From NCBI GenBank assembly GCA_963920765.1, contig OY987251.1, forward strand, positions 5,830,501 through 5,894,500: a stretch of 64,000 nt of DNA. The letters run 5' to 3'. This document shows, piece after piece, positions 1 to 11,547 of this stretch (position 1 is its first letter; the number at the start of each line of letters is the position of its first letter). Source of the DNA: Ulota crispa. Taxonomy: Eukaryota > Streptophyta > Bryopsida > Orthotrichales > Orthotrichaceae. Made by a program: the position numbers and the translations under genes. The notes under the pieces are model-generated. The model was not told the DNA's origin and searched no databases. It was given only the letters and a program-made list of their open reading frames with translations.

Positions 1-252
1 CCTTTAGGGGTTAAAATAAAAAATTTAAAGATTTTTTTTGGGCTGCCTGAACTACCCCTTCTCCTCTAGTTTTGATAAATTCTTGCATAACTTCTTTGTT
101 GAATGTCAAAATGAAGATTTTTTTGGGTGCCCACATAGATTTATGAATTCCCCACCTTCAATAAAAGTTTTAAAAAGTCACACAAAGTAGCTTATTCAAA
201 GGTACATCCAAAATTTCATTTGTCCCCCAAAGGGACAATGGTCCTTTAGGGG
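1..252. mobile_element. TTAA-flanked (piggyBac-like) MITE, partial, with a second end inserted
   Basis: The right terminus GTCCTTTAGGGG followed by TTAA (253-256) closes a copy of the 0.9-kb family, which matches 61260-61500 in reverse, including GACAAAGGG-like and GTGGGGAATT blocks. Positions 1-10 are another terminus, CCTTTAGGGG, also followed by TTAA (11-14), so a second element sits inside the first at the window edge. Confidence 0.75.
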
Positions 253-860
253 TTAAGTTATTGAGTATGGATGCTTCCACCTTAAAAATGGTTGACTTTG
301 AGCTTTTCATCTGTTTGAATGACACAACTTGTGCTCCAATGAAAGCCAATCCAAACTTTGCTATTGCCTCATGATTGCCTCATGTTCATTTGGCATATCA
401 TGCCTATTTATTGCACTTGCCACAATTTTTTTAAAGAGTTAATTAATAAATTTTATTCTTAACATACCTTGAGTAGAGAACAAACATTTAGAAGAAACTA
501 TAAAACAATGAAAAAACATACTTGCAATTTGCGAAATGCTTTTAGGCCAATTGCAGCTTTTAGGAGTCAACTAACAAAATTTCTCCTAACTCATTAAATG
601 ATTCCATATTCTTGAAGAAGACTCTATTGACCCCTTTTCTTTGAACAATGCCAAATTGCACTAAATATAGCACATTTTTTGGTGTAACCCACATTACCCA
701 AAATAATATTCTATGAAATATCTTAGCATTGCAACAAACGCATACAAAACTTACTCTATTAAAGCAAAGTTGATGAAGTGGTATTTTGAGTAAAACATTT
801 GTAATAAAATGCAAAAAATGTAATAAATAATATATAATGAAAAATTATGCTATTGGTTAA

Positions 861-1620
861 CCCCTAAAGGCCCAAGGAGCTCACTTTCGGCTTTATGAGA
901 ACTCGGGCAAGCTCTATTGATTTCATAATTTGAAAATTTTTCATGATTTTTTTAGGATGGATGCTACTCATCATAATCTACATTGGAAGCTTTATTTCAT
1001 GTCATTCCAATAAGTAATGCAAAAATTATAAGGTTTTTGAAAATTTCAATGTCAAATCGGGCAGCAAAAAATATATTCTTTTTTTTAAATTTTTTTATTA
1101 GAATTTTATAGATTGATACCTACTCAAAAAAATTGAACCATGCAATTCCAAACAATGAGGTAAGAATTACAAGGAGTTTTCTTTTGCGGGCAATGAAGGC
1201 AGGAAGAGGGTAGAAAAACATATGAAAGTATTTTTTACTCTCAATTTTGAAAATTTTCAAATGAAAATGAAAATTAAAGTTACTAATTGTCTGTTAGAGC
1301 ATTCTCACCATTGGGATTAACAATTTTCAAATTCTTCCAAAACTTATTAGCATATTAGTTATATCTTTCATTCATTAGTACCTTTCACTTTACAATTTTT
1401 GTAAAAATGAATCCAAAATCTTTTTTGGTTAATTTTTTATATGGCAACCCATTCTCCAACATATTGCCAAAATTGCACAAGAAATACAACATATGTGATT
1501 TTGTTTAAAAAATTTGAAAAACAAAACTTCACCTTCTAGAAGGATTACAAAAGTTTACATTTTGAAACTTAGGCACATTGATCTTGCAATTGGTGGGGAT
1601 GTTCATTTTAAAATTTTGGG
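861..1620. mobile_element. TTAA-flanked (piggyBac-like) MITE, right end lost
   Basis: It starts CCCCTAAAGGCCCAAGG directly after TTAA (857-860). The interior resembles the 0.9-kb elements (GAAGCTTT, ATTATAAGG and CACCATTGGGATT blocks in the same order), but I find no closing terminus, so the right limit is approximate. Confidence 0.6.
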
Positions 1621-2332
1621 ACAATGTACTTGTGCAAGTCAACCAAAGGATCCTATGGTTGGATTTGTCACAAAGTAAGTTTCAATCAAAATTTTGACCC
1701 TAGTTTGGGGACTAGTATATTGAAGCAGTTTTGGGCCTCTAAACATGAAAGAATTTTAGGAGGTAAAACAACCAAAAAGAAGTGCAATAATGCATACAAG
1801 TACTATATGCACTTTAAATGACAGAAAATAATTAAATTCACATGCATTAGCTGGTTAACAAACATGACAAGTATTTGCATACGTTAAGAATCCTTCTAGT
1901 TATCATTTAAATATTAAAATTAACAAGATGTTTCTTAAGATTGCACTGAATTTCATCCTTTGCACTTTAATCATATTTTCATTTTGGACTCCAAATAACT
2001 CTAGTGAAGCTACATCATACAAAAAATAATGGAGGTTGAAATATTGCATCATATTTACAATTTCTACCGATCTTTTTTTTATGATAACAATAATTCCAAC
2101 GACATTAATTTTGTTTCTTACAAACAAGATGAATCACTGTAGCCATGAAATTACATACTATTTTATTATTAGCTATCTTATTGGATTTGATTGAGTTTTC
2201 CAAACAAATGAATATTATAAATTGAGAGTGTGTTTTGTGGGACTCTTAGTGTATCCTGCTAATGCATATAACATTGATTTGCCAAAGTTACTCTATTTGT
2301 AAGACATTTGAATTAGGTGAGGGTGAATATCT

Positions 2333-2521
2333 CATAACATTGTTAACTTTCAGTGGGGGGTTTCTTTTTGCTCCTCCAATATGAGGATCCCTGGAGCCAA
2401 TATCATTCGTGAGCTCTTGGCCAATACCAATGAAAATCTCTAAATGAACTGGAGCCCAGGTATCCAGGGGCAAATATCCCTCCAGAGGGGGGAGGAATAT
2501 GGCCGGGTAAACAATGTTATG
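2333..2521. mobile_element. CATAACATTGTT-family MITE, 189 bp
   Basis: CATAACATTGTT and AACAATGTTATG are perfect 12-bp inverted ends. The interior (CAATATGAGG, AATATCCCTCCA) matches 25312-25507. Confidence 0.78.
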
Positions 2522-3071
2522 CTTCATACTAACTTCTTTATATATTCTTAGGTAAGTTAGGGACAATAATATTGTGCCCTTGGTAATTGCACAAATCATG
2601 TGTTCAATATGCTTTTGGGTACTACCGGTAGTCAGCCAAATGTATATGTTTTCTTTATCATGTAAGGTACCCATTTGTTAACCCCTTGGGTGAGTTGGTG
2701 TCACTTTACTTTTTGTGCTTCTAACCTCTTTCATGTTCTTCAAAATCGCTTTCATCCTTTTGGAAAAGTCACAATGGGACATTGCCAAATGCAAAAGAAA
2801 AATATATGTGATAATTTATCGAGGGGTTTATCGAATGATTTGTGTTGTACTTTAGTGAAACCAAAATACAACAATCTATTGAACGTCTTGGATCTTCCAC
2901 ATTCTATTATATACACTAATACTCAAAACTAAAATAACAAGGAAATTTAGCAATTATACTACAAAAAATACTGATAGCCTCATCAGTTGGGCAAAAAACA
3001 CCATATATTCAAGTAGAGACAGTAGAGATTTCATTTTTCCTCTGTGAATACTTGATGTTTGACGCTTCTAA

Positions 3072-3480
3072 GGGGCGGTTTGCACTATGTCCCATGTCCC
3101 ATGTCCCATGTCCCACTGATATCTGTGAATTTGTTTGGTGTAGGGCTAAAAGCTGGGACTTGACCCTTCACCCTACAATCCAAGTCCCACGTTTTAGTTG
3201 CTTACATGGCAACATTTTTTGAAATTTTTGGCACCAAAGGAGATAAAATTTTACCCAAGATTTGAACCAACTATTTTGCTAAACCCAACTTTCAACCCAA
3301 GTCCTAGCAATATTTTTCCATAAAATATTCATGACTTTCTTCAGCATATGTATTTTTCTTTTTCTTTTCATTTTCTTTTTTTTCCCTTAACACCCAACAA
3401 ATTTGGGACCTCACATTGAGATGGGCCTTGTTGAGATGGGATTTATTGAGATGGGACTTGATGTAGGGTGAAACGCCTCC
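3072..3480. mobile_element. PIF/Harbinger-like MITE, degenerate
   Basis: Left end GGGGCGGTTTGCACTATG follows a TAA. The right end reads GTAGGGTGAAACGCCTCC, and the flank there is AAA, not TAA. The left subterminal block repeats ATGTCCC three to four times. It is an older or mutated copy of the 53051 family. Confidence 0.7.
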
Positions 3481-3733
3481 AAATCAATTTGACAAAGGTC
3501 AATGAATGTCACTTCAAACTCGACATCAAAGACCATTATTAAGAAGCATGTTTATTATACTGCTTTTAAAATCAAGCTTCAAAGTATTTAAAGAAAGTTA
3601 TATACGGTTGCACACCTAAACTTTGATAAGAATATTTGTATAATATTTAGGTGTTGGAGTTTGGATTATCATTAATCAAGAACATTTTCATGACAACCAT
3701 GGTTTGTATGTTACCCATATCTAACTTTTCTTG

Positions 3734-3933
3734 NNNNNNNNNNNNNNNNNNNNNNNNNNNNNNNNNNNNNNNNNNNNNNNNNNNNNNNNNNNNNNNNNNN
3801 NNNNNNNNNNNNNNNNNNNNNNNNNNNNNNNNNNNNNNNNNNNNNNNNNNNNNNNNNNNNNNNNNNNNNNNNNNNNNNNNNNNNNNNNNNNNNNNNNNNN
3901 NNNNNNNNNNNNNNNNNNNNNNNNNNNNNNNNN
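3734..3933. other. Assembly gap of 200 N
   Basis: Exactly 200 undetermined bases, a placeholder length, directly left of a GTAT/AT microsatellite that probably blocked assembly. Confidence 0.99.
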
Positions 3934-3954
3934 AGCTCATCACATTTTCAATAT

Positions 3955-3983
3955 GTGTGTATATGTATGTATATGTATGTATG

Positions 3984-4071
<88 letters not shown>
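3955..4071. repeat. GTAT then AT microsatellite
   Basis: A (GTAT)n tract passes into about 42 AT units next to the assembly gap. Length is likely unreliable. Confidence 0.97.
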
Positions 4072-4076
<5 letters not shown>

Positions 4077-4675
4077 CTCTAGGTGTTCCACTCTAGGTGT
4101 TTTTGCAAGAGAAATAACTTGGTTTCTAGAAATAGTTTTCTTGTTTTTCTCATGATGTTTTTTTATTTTATTTCTCATAATAATTTCCTTGGTTTTTCAT
4201 GCAAGAGAGCCCATGTTGCATTTTTCTATACCTTCTTATGTACTGCAGCCTTCAACATAGCTTCATTCACCTCAGAACATGAACCAGTTGTGTGGTGAAC
4301 GAAGTTACGTTGGAGGCCACTGTACAGTGTACAAAACTTTCTAACTTCTTGCAAGAAAATTTAGATTTTGTGTGAGAATACTGCGATGTCCTCTTGCAAA
4401 AACGCCTCCAGGTTTGGAACCCGTTACAAGTTCTTGGTGGATAAAGGGTGCATAACATCAACCATGAATTACTAACTTATGTATAGTGATCCCAAACAAG
4501 ATTTTCATATCTTGCTTGAAAACATTTGCTAAAATGGGCTAATAGTTCACACTCAACTTCAATACTATCATGTTTAGATTTTTTTGTATATGTTAAAAAA
4601 AAACTTAGTGACTTTGTACTAGATTAAGCCACAATTTTGAATGTTACCGCACACCAGAAGCGGTCCAAAGGTGTC

Positions 4676-5615
4676 TAAGGTAGAAACACCCATAAGCGTG
4701 AGTTTAAGGGTTTTGAACAAGATGATTATTACTAAAAAATTAGCAAATTATAGAATCCTACTAGCAACAAAAAAATAATGAGTTTGCACTTTTGTATGTG
4801 TTATTTGGATGATGTGAGAATAGGGTGGATGCATGGTTGGTTGACCCAAAAACGGCGGATAAAACCTCATAAAAAGTCCAAAATTTTGAGATTTCTGTGA
4901 GTATGTATCACAAAGTGTTTGTTTTCCTTTGTACAAATACATGCATTCTACAAAAAAAGACTAGGCCCATGTAGCCATTAGGAAGGTTTTTGCAAAAGAA
5001 AAAACTAAAAAGATGTTAAAATCATTAAGATATTGCCGCCTAAACATTCAGCCTTAATTTGGGCACTAAAAAGTCCATGGCTATTATTGCACGCCACTTG
5101 TCTAAAATTATAGCACACAATACTTAAAAGATGCTAAATCACATATGTAGTCCCTATGTACGCATTAAAGCTAAATTGATACATTATGTCTATCATTTTC
5201 ATAGGATGCTATGAATGGGACAGTCCAAATATATGTATTGAAAAGTCCCTTATTTCTCATATTATTAATTTTAACAAACATTAATTACATATTTTGTTTT
5301 ATGAACAAGTATAGAACATACGCACTAATTTAGGATGCTTTCAAGCTCTTTCTTCTATAAGAAATAAGCCTTGCATCAAAACATGTTCCTGAAAACTGAA
5401 TGGGACATGCATTTTGGGTCAACCAACCATGCATCTACCCAATAAGTTGTGAATCTTTAAAAAGCAAACTGCCATTGCACCCATAACCGATATTAAGGTT
5501 TCATGTTCACGTGTTGTACATCCTTGTCATTACATCTATTTACTTCCATAGATTTTCCAAGATTTCAAAAGTGATGGTTCTGAGAACCCTCACAAAAATG
5601 GGTGTTCCTGCCTTA
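4676..5615. mobile_element. TAAGGTAG-family MITE, interrupted
   Basis: Ends TAAGGTAGAAACACCCATAA and TGGGTGTTCCTGCCTTA are inverted. Outside the nested element 4823-5440 it aligns throughout with the uninterrupted copy at 52052-52365 (about 318 versus 314 bp). Confidence 0.82.
4823..5440. mobile_element. Nested element with 29-bp inverted termini, 618 bp
   Basis: Left GGGTGGATGCATGGTTGG, right CCAACCATGCATCTACCC; the inverted match runs on to 29 bp with one mismatch. Comparison with the empty site near 52196 gives a 4-bp duplication, AATA. Superfamily not assigned. Confidence 0.85.
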
Positions 5616-6428
5616 GTCTCTTAATAAACACAAGACCGGCCTCCATATTTTCTAAATCTCTTCTTCTCCTTCAAGTTGACCTCAAGGTGAAAAGTTTTAG
5701 GATTTTCACCACAAAGAGAAAATGTCAAAATTTAGAAATTTATCACGTTTGGCCTAATTCAAGAACCCTGAAATCAGATCTGGAATTAGAGACCCCAAGT
5801 TAGTCTTTCGGGAACAGATCGGATAAACACTAAAAATAGTGCTACAAAATAGAGGCAAATTTTTACTATTTTTCTTGTTTGTAAAATAACTAAGCTTTTT
5901 CAAAGGAAGTATGTAAGAATAAAGAGGGTGTTGGGGAAAGATGGAAGTGGGCCTTGCATTCGGTAAAGCTCAACTTTGTAATGCTTTTAGTGTGTAGCTT
6001 GAATAACGCCCTTGAAAGGTTTGGTACATTACACACATGTTTGTGGGGCCATGGTGGAAAAGCTCAGCCATTTTCACAAACAAGGGCAAGAGTAAGAAGT
6101 TTGCTCCTATTTTGTAGTTGGTCAAATTTACTGCCATCCAAAGTTCCATCCCTTGTCGAAGTCCTACACAAAATGAAGATTTTTGAATCCAAATATGAAT
6201 TCAAAGTTTCCAAGTTTACTCTCTTGTTGGTAAATTTTCTAAACAATTAAGTCATTTTTCATTTCTTTCATGGTGAAAATAAGGGGAATATTGTTTTGTG
6301 AGTGGGGATTCATGAGCCATGAGACGTGAGCTTAGATTCATTTTTTGTCAAAATACTAAACTTCACCTATAACCATGTACATAGGACCCTACAATTGTGT
6401 ATTTTATGCTTTCATCTCTTAAAAAAAT

Positions 6429-6834
6429 GGGAATTGCTAAAGCCACACCCAAATTGCTAACGCAACACCCCTATAATCATGTAATTTGTAAATTTCATGC
6501 TCTTTTTTTAATTCAAATTGTCCATCATTCATTCTATCAAGGCATTACCACCTTCTTGAAAGAAAGAAAAACAAATATAATTTTTTGTTGAACTTTTATT
6601 TCACCATTGCTATTAATTTGATGTATTTTTATTTTAAATATTTAAAAAGTCCTATATTTTTTGTTTCAAATTCAAATACCTCCAATTTTTTTGAATATGG
6701 CACTAGAATTATAAAGGTGAAACAAATCCCTTGTCCCAAATTAAAAAAATCAACATTAAATTCTCATAGTTCATGCTCAAAACACACCTTGAGATGTGAC
6801 GTTAACAATTTTGGGTGTGACTTTAGCAATTTCC
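6429..6834. mobile_element. MITE with about 40-bp inverted termini
   Basis: GGGAATTGCTAAAGCCACAC left and GTGTGACTTTAGCAATTTCC right; the match continues inward to about 40 bp. Same family as 7571-7982. Confidence 0.78.
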
Positions 6835-6964
6835 TAAAAAAATTGCTATTAGATTTTTAAATTTATCTTGAGATCAAAATCAATTGCCACTCACAAAATC
6901 TTGGCTCATCGCTCATAGCTTACCAATTTACGCTCACAAGATAACGTCAGCCGTGAAAATAGCT

Positions 6965-7215
6965 GAGAAGTTTTCAACTTCGGCCCCCTCAAAGATGTTT
7001 GTGAAGTATACCAAGCCCCCTTGAAGGGCCCTGAACAATCCCAGCATGCAGCCCCCAATCAATGCACGCATTCCAGAATTTCCAGGGTTGCCTGACCTCC
7101 GCCAACTTCACGCACCAGATTCCAACTGCCAAACTGGATGACCGGCAGGGGCGGTCATATAGGCGGAGGCTGGCACGGACCTGGGGGCACTGACACCTAG
7201 AAATCAGAGTCAAGG
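6965..7215. other. Isolated G+C-rich island, identity unknown
   Basis: About 250 bp of clearly higher G+C than its AT-rich surroundings. The minus strand has a 74-codon open frame (6989-7213) with no family motif that I recognise. It could be an old gene fragment, an organelle-derived piece or a transposon remnant. Confidence 0.5.
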
Positions 7216-7570
7216 AATTTTCTCTTCTACTTTAAAAATAGCCAATAAGTTATGTACGAATTGACCGGAACCGACTGATAATATAAGAGATTGCTGCCAG
7301 TGGAAACAATATAAAATTAGAGCAAACTACCCTGTTGGCCCGGAGTCATGAAACTCAAAATCAACACACAAGTTTGCAGTGTGAACTTATTTGTCGTTTC
7401 TGGGTATTTCTTTCTATACCTAGGCCAGCATGGAAGTTCACCCTCTCCAAGTAACTTGAGTTTCTATGTTTGTCTTTTTCTTGGTAAGAATAAAATATAA
7501 CTGTAATTACATTGTTACAGTAGGCTTGCCACACATGTATATAAATACATATACAATTAAATCATATATT

Positions 7571-7982
7571 TAGGGAATTACTACAACGATACCCTAAACT
7601 GCGAATGGGACACCCCTTCTAAGCATGAAAATGTGATTTTTAATGCTGATTTTGCTGATTTTTTTATTTGGATCAAAAAATTTGTTTCACCTTTATCATT
7701 CTAAGGCTATAGTTTAAAAAAAAAAGGTGTGCTTAAATTTCAAACTAAAAATATAGGACTTTTGAGTTACTTAAAGCAAAAATATATCAAAAAATAGTAT
7801 TGGTGCAATAATGTTTCAATTTTTTTGTATTTGTCATGTTTTCTTTCAAGGAGGTGATAATGTTGTGATTGAATGAATGCTGGACCACTCAATAAATAAA
7901 AAATAGCACTAAATTATCAAATTTCATGCTCAGAAGAGGGTGTCCTGTTAGCAATTTAGGGTGTCACTATAGTAATTCCCTA
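7571..7982. mobile_element. MITE with long inverted termini, second copy
   Basis: TAGGGAATTACTACAACGAT left and AGTGTCA-less right end CACTATAGTAATTCCCTA. TATATTT occurs on both sides of the inner AGGG/CCC ends, a possible 7-bp target duplication. Confidence 0.78.
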
Positions 7983-8088
7983 TATTTATACATGTTAAAA
8001 AGTCAACTTGCATCACTTGGTTGGCCAACACTTCTAACAAAGAAACATGCAAAATCCAATTTGGAAAGGAAAAATTGCATGCTTTTAA

Positions 8089-8329
8089 CCCCTGAGCACC
8101 CCATGACCTCAAAATGGGGAGCTCAGAAATGAAAAAATTCTAGTTTGACTTGCTTTAATCTTTCTATTAGTACGGTCAAACCATTTGTCCTTTTCCTTAT
8201 ACTTTGGAGCTTGTCTCACCTACCATTCAATACAGTTAGATTTTGTGGATCTTGTTTGTGATGACAATTTGGTTAGATTGAGTGTGAATGGGTCTAGATT
8301 TTGATGAATATGGGCTGAGAGCTGAGGGG
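8089..8329. mobile_element. TTAA-flanked MITE, 241 bp
   Basis: Left CCCCTGAGCACCCC after TTAA (8085-8088); right AGAGCTGAGGGG before TTAA (8330-8333). The TTAA on the right is also the left target copy of the next element. Confidence 0.65.
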
Positions 8330-8333
8330 TTAA

Positions 8334-8562
8334 CCCCTAAACATCTGAAAGTGTCTTTGTAATTGGTACAATACAAGGTATTCATCTTATATTTGGAATA
8401 GATCCACACCTTTCTTACATTTGATGAGATCAACAAAAAAGTTGAAATATAGATCAATGCGGCTTTGGTGAGGTATTTGAGATCCCAAACTAAAACTTTT
8501 TGTTGGTAGCAAATGCCAATTATACGGCAATGTACTTACTATCCCCGCAAGACATTTAGGGA
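8334..8562. mobile_element. TTAA-flanked MITE, 229 bp class
   Basis: CCCCTAAACATCTG on the left and AGACATTTAGGGA on the right, between TTAA at 8330-8333 and 8563-8566. The full interior matches 19600-19824 (inverted) and 55472-55832. Confidence 0.85.
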
Positions 8563-9432
8563 TTAACCCGCTATATTTTTTTGACTACATTTCACCAAAA
8601 ATACACTCAAAATGAGTTATTTTGTTAGCAAAGGCAAAAGAAATTAAAACTGAAATTTTGTTTTATTGTAGAATCTTGTAGTAGACTACTCCATCATGTT
8701 GTAGTAAAAGGTGAAAGATACCTACTGCACGGATTGTGAGTTAATAGGGTTTGAAGTGAGAAAGAACTTTTGGGGGGGAGGATATTCAAATTCTAGGTAT
8801 CTCTAATTTGGAGAGGCTTTTGCAATGATTAATTTCACTTTTTTGCTTGAAATTCTTTAGAATTGCCTTTGCAATAGCACTAGTCATATGTCTTTAAATT
8901 TTCATGACATTTTGAATTAGGAAATATATATTAATAAATTAGAAAACTGGCTTCAAGAAAATTCTTATGCAAAGATGTTTTTTCAACAATTTCTAGATTC
9001 TACATACATAATCTTCTCAAAATGTGAATGGTGGATTTTTAGATTTTAGCTAGTTTTAGAAGAAGGGAGAAAAAGAAAAGGAAATGGGCCAAAAATTGTG
9101 GTTTTCACAAGCTTGATCAACATAGGGCCAATTCCAACAAAGGTGAAGTAAAAGGCAATAAGCAAAAACTATTGCCTTCTTGGAATGAGGTTGGGTTAAG
9201 ATTTGGGAAGGAAATAGCTTTGCTCCTCAACCTTTGGGCAAGATCCTCAAAACTTTAGTTGCAATGTAAATAAATGTACCTCTCCTTGCCCTACAAGCAA
9301 GCAAAAATACATTTTCCTTCATATATATTTTTCTACAAATTGATAAGAGTTGAAAATTGTTGCATTGGAAAGCTACTCTTTGGCACACATCTTTTAAACT
9401 ATTTTTGAAAAAATAAAAAATAAAATAAAAAT

Positions 9433-9435
<3 letters not shown>

Positions 9436-9502
<67 letters not shown>
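9436..9502. repeat. AT microsatellite
   Basis: About 33 AT units bordered by an A-rich AAAATAAAATA stretch. Confidence 0.97.
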
Positions 9503-9507
<5 letters not shown>

Positions 9508-9544
9508 GCCTGCCCAAAATTGCTATGTTGCCAAAAAATGTTGT

Positions 9545-9559
9545 TTGGTCCTTTAGGAG
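9545..9559. mobile_element. Orphan TTAA-type terminus
   Basis: TTGGTCCTTTAGGAG followed by TTAA (9560-9563) matches the right terminus of the 0.9-kb class, but no partner end is visible to the left, where an AT microsatellite intervenes. Confidence 0.45.
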
Positions 9560-10387
9560 TTAAAGTGCCAAAATACATATTTGTCACTTGTTTGCAACTG
9601 AGCAAATATTGATAGGAATTTTAGAAGGTATGGTGTGTTTCTTTGCAAATATAAGGCATGCAAAATGATACATAAAAAATTTGGTTCAAAAAATGGAGAG
9701 ATGCTTGTTTGTGAAAGTTGGTATGAGTAGAGTATTAGTGATTGATTTTGGGGTTGCTTATAAATGAAGCCCATCACACGATAAAAATAAGAATACGATT
9801 TGGAAAACATTGAGGATTTTAGCATAATGACACCTGTTCAATGACTTGGGTACCTTTGTGATGGTTTTCCATGTCTTCTTTCCTATTCATGCTCATATTT
9901 GAGGTGCCCATGTTTGAGCAGTGCAAAAAACGCCCATAATTAAATTACGTACTTTCAAGATAGGATTCTCATTAAAAAGCTACCAATACAATATTCACTA
10001 TTTCGGAAAATTTTGATTTCGGAACATTTGAATTTCACATCTTCATAAGATTATTTGTTTAATACTCTTCCAAGAGTATATAATCCAAAAGTCCCAAAAT
10101 TGATTTTTTTCGCAATTAACATATGTTGTGTTTCCCTTGTTTTGTAATTGGTTGGGAGGTCTTCTTCTCCAATGATTCCCTGTTTCTATATGTTGAAATC
10201 AATGAAAGGCTGGGATTCATTACAGTATAATTTGAGGTTATGGATTCCAAATTTGGACTCAAAATATCCAAAAGAAAGACAACACAAATTGAACTTTGGA
10301 TACAAAAATCTCCACTTGTGAAGACACCTCCAAGCCAAAGTTATGAAAATTGGTTCTGGTTCTCATTATCCACATAAAAAACATAGC

Positions 10388-10389
<2 letters not shown>

Positions 10390-10423
<34 letters not shown>
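10390..10423. repeat. Poly(T) tract
   Basis: An uninterrupted run of about 34 T within AT-rich spacer. Confidence 0.95.
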
Positions 10424-10425
<2 letters not shown>

Positions 10426-10796
10426 CACAGTAGACCAACGAATTAGTTGCAGATGCAAGAGTACGTGTCATTTGTTGAATTTTAGTTAGCAATTGGGGAG
10501 AAATTTTGATTTTACCAGCTAAAACCGGAGCATTTCCCATTTTCAACGATTTTTTCACTGCATTGTATTGGATTTTGTAATTTTCATAATATAATATACT
10601 ATAAGTTTTTTTTTTAAATTTTTAAATCTGACTAATTTTTAGCAGGTAGTTTCAAATTTGACCAACATCTTTGCAATTTCCATTCAGTTGACAATACACT
10701 AAATGCCCGATCTCCCGAGACATTGACTTGAGTGATATCATGTTCTTCTTTCCTCAAATGTATTTTCACAAGGATAGTCCCCTCTCCCACTTGGTA

Positions 10797-10920
10797 CTTC
10801 ATGCATGAAAACAAAAATATCTACAAGGAGGGGAATTCAACTGAAAAACTCACGGTACTACTTCATGCATGATAACAAAAAATCTAGAAGGAAGGCAATT
10901 AAAATGACAAACCCATGGTA
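10797..10920. repeat. Tandem duplication of about 61 bp
   Basis: Two diverged units, both starting ACTTCATGCATGA and ending near GGTAC, lie upstream of the trehalase promoter. Confidence 0.6.
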
Positions 10921-11019
10921 CCCTAGACACATCAAACTAATCAATGAGATGGTGTCAACCATCATTACCCCGGCGTATACCTTATCCACTTATGGGTAAG
11001 CAGTTACTGACTCATTAAT

Positions 11020-11547
11020 CTAATGGGACAGATTAAGACTTTTTAGTCCTAGTCTTGAGTGAAAAATAGTTTTCACTTCTTGTTTCACGATATTGAAAGT
11101 GGGGGTCACCACGGTCATCGGTGACCGAGCGGAGTCGCTACGGTCATCGGTGACCGTGAAGGGTCGCCCAGGCCAGGCCAGCCGGTGAAGCGGAGGGCCG
11201 GGGTTCGTTAGGCACCGCGCAATCGGGACGAGCGCCGCGAGGCCCGCGACGGCGCATTCACCGGAATTACCGACCCGCGTGCTGCTGCATTTCTCGCTCT
11301 CTCTTGAGATCTCTCTCATCTTTCGTAGTTTTCTTCTGTGCTATATTTGACTCATACCCCTGCCTCCCCCTCCCCCACCCCCCCAATTCTCCGCCATCTC
11401 TCTCCCCCAGCACCCCAGTCTAGCTCGCCTTCTTAAACCCACCTGCACATGCCCATCTCCCCTCATCATCTCCCTCTTTTTTTCTTCCCGTCCTCTTCAT
11501 GAGACTAATCCACCTCTGATCCATTGCCGCACTAGTCCGTAGTGATC
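11020..11547 (+). promoter_or_regulatory. Probable trehalase promoter and leader
   Basis: G+C rises sharply here compared with the AT-rich DNA to the left. A pyrimidine-rich run (about 11355-11510, many CCCC and CTCTC blocks), typical of plant leaders, precedes the ATG. Further up, a 17-bp dyad, ACGGTCATCGGTGACCG, occurs twice (11111-11127 and 11140-11156). The transcription start cannot be placed from sequence alone. Confidence 0.45.

Larger units (their letters stand above)
1621..11019. other. Gene-free AT-rich spacer
   Basis: Apart from the MITEs, microsatellites, gap and G+C island listed separately, I see only low-complexity A/T-rich DNA. Short open frames on both strands lack motifs and codon bias. 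Confidence 0.7.

Noticed and set aside
2678-2690. TTAACCCCTTGGG as a possible TTAA-type terminus
   Set aside because: Diverges after six bases from the family and has no partner.
3948-4178. Open frames of repeating Tyr-Ile across the AT microsatellites
   Set aside because: They are direct translations of AT repeats (also at 9227-9605 and 63634-63858), not genes.
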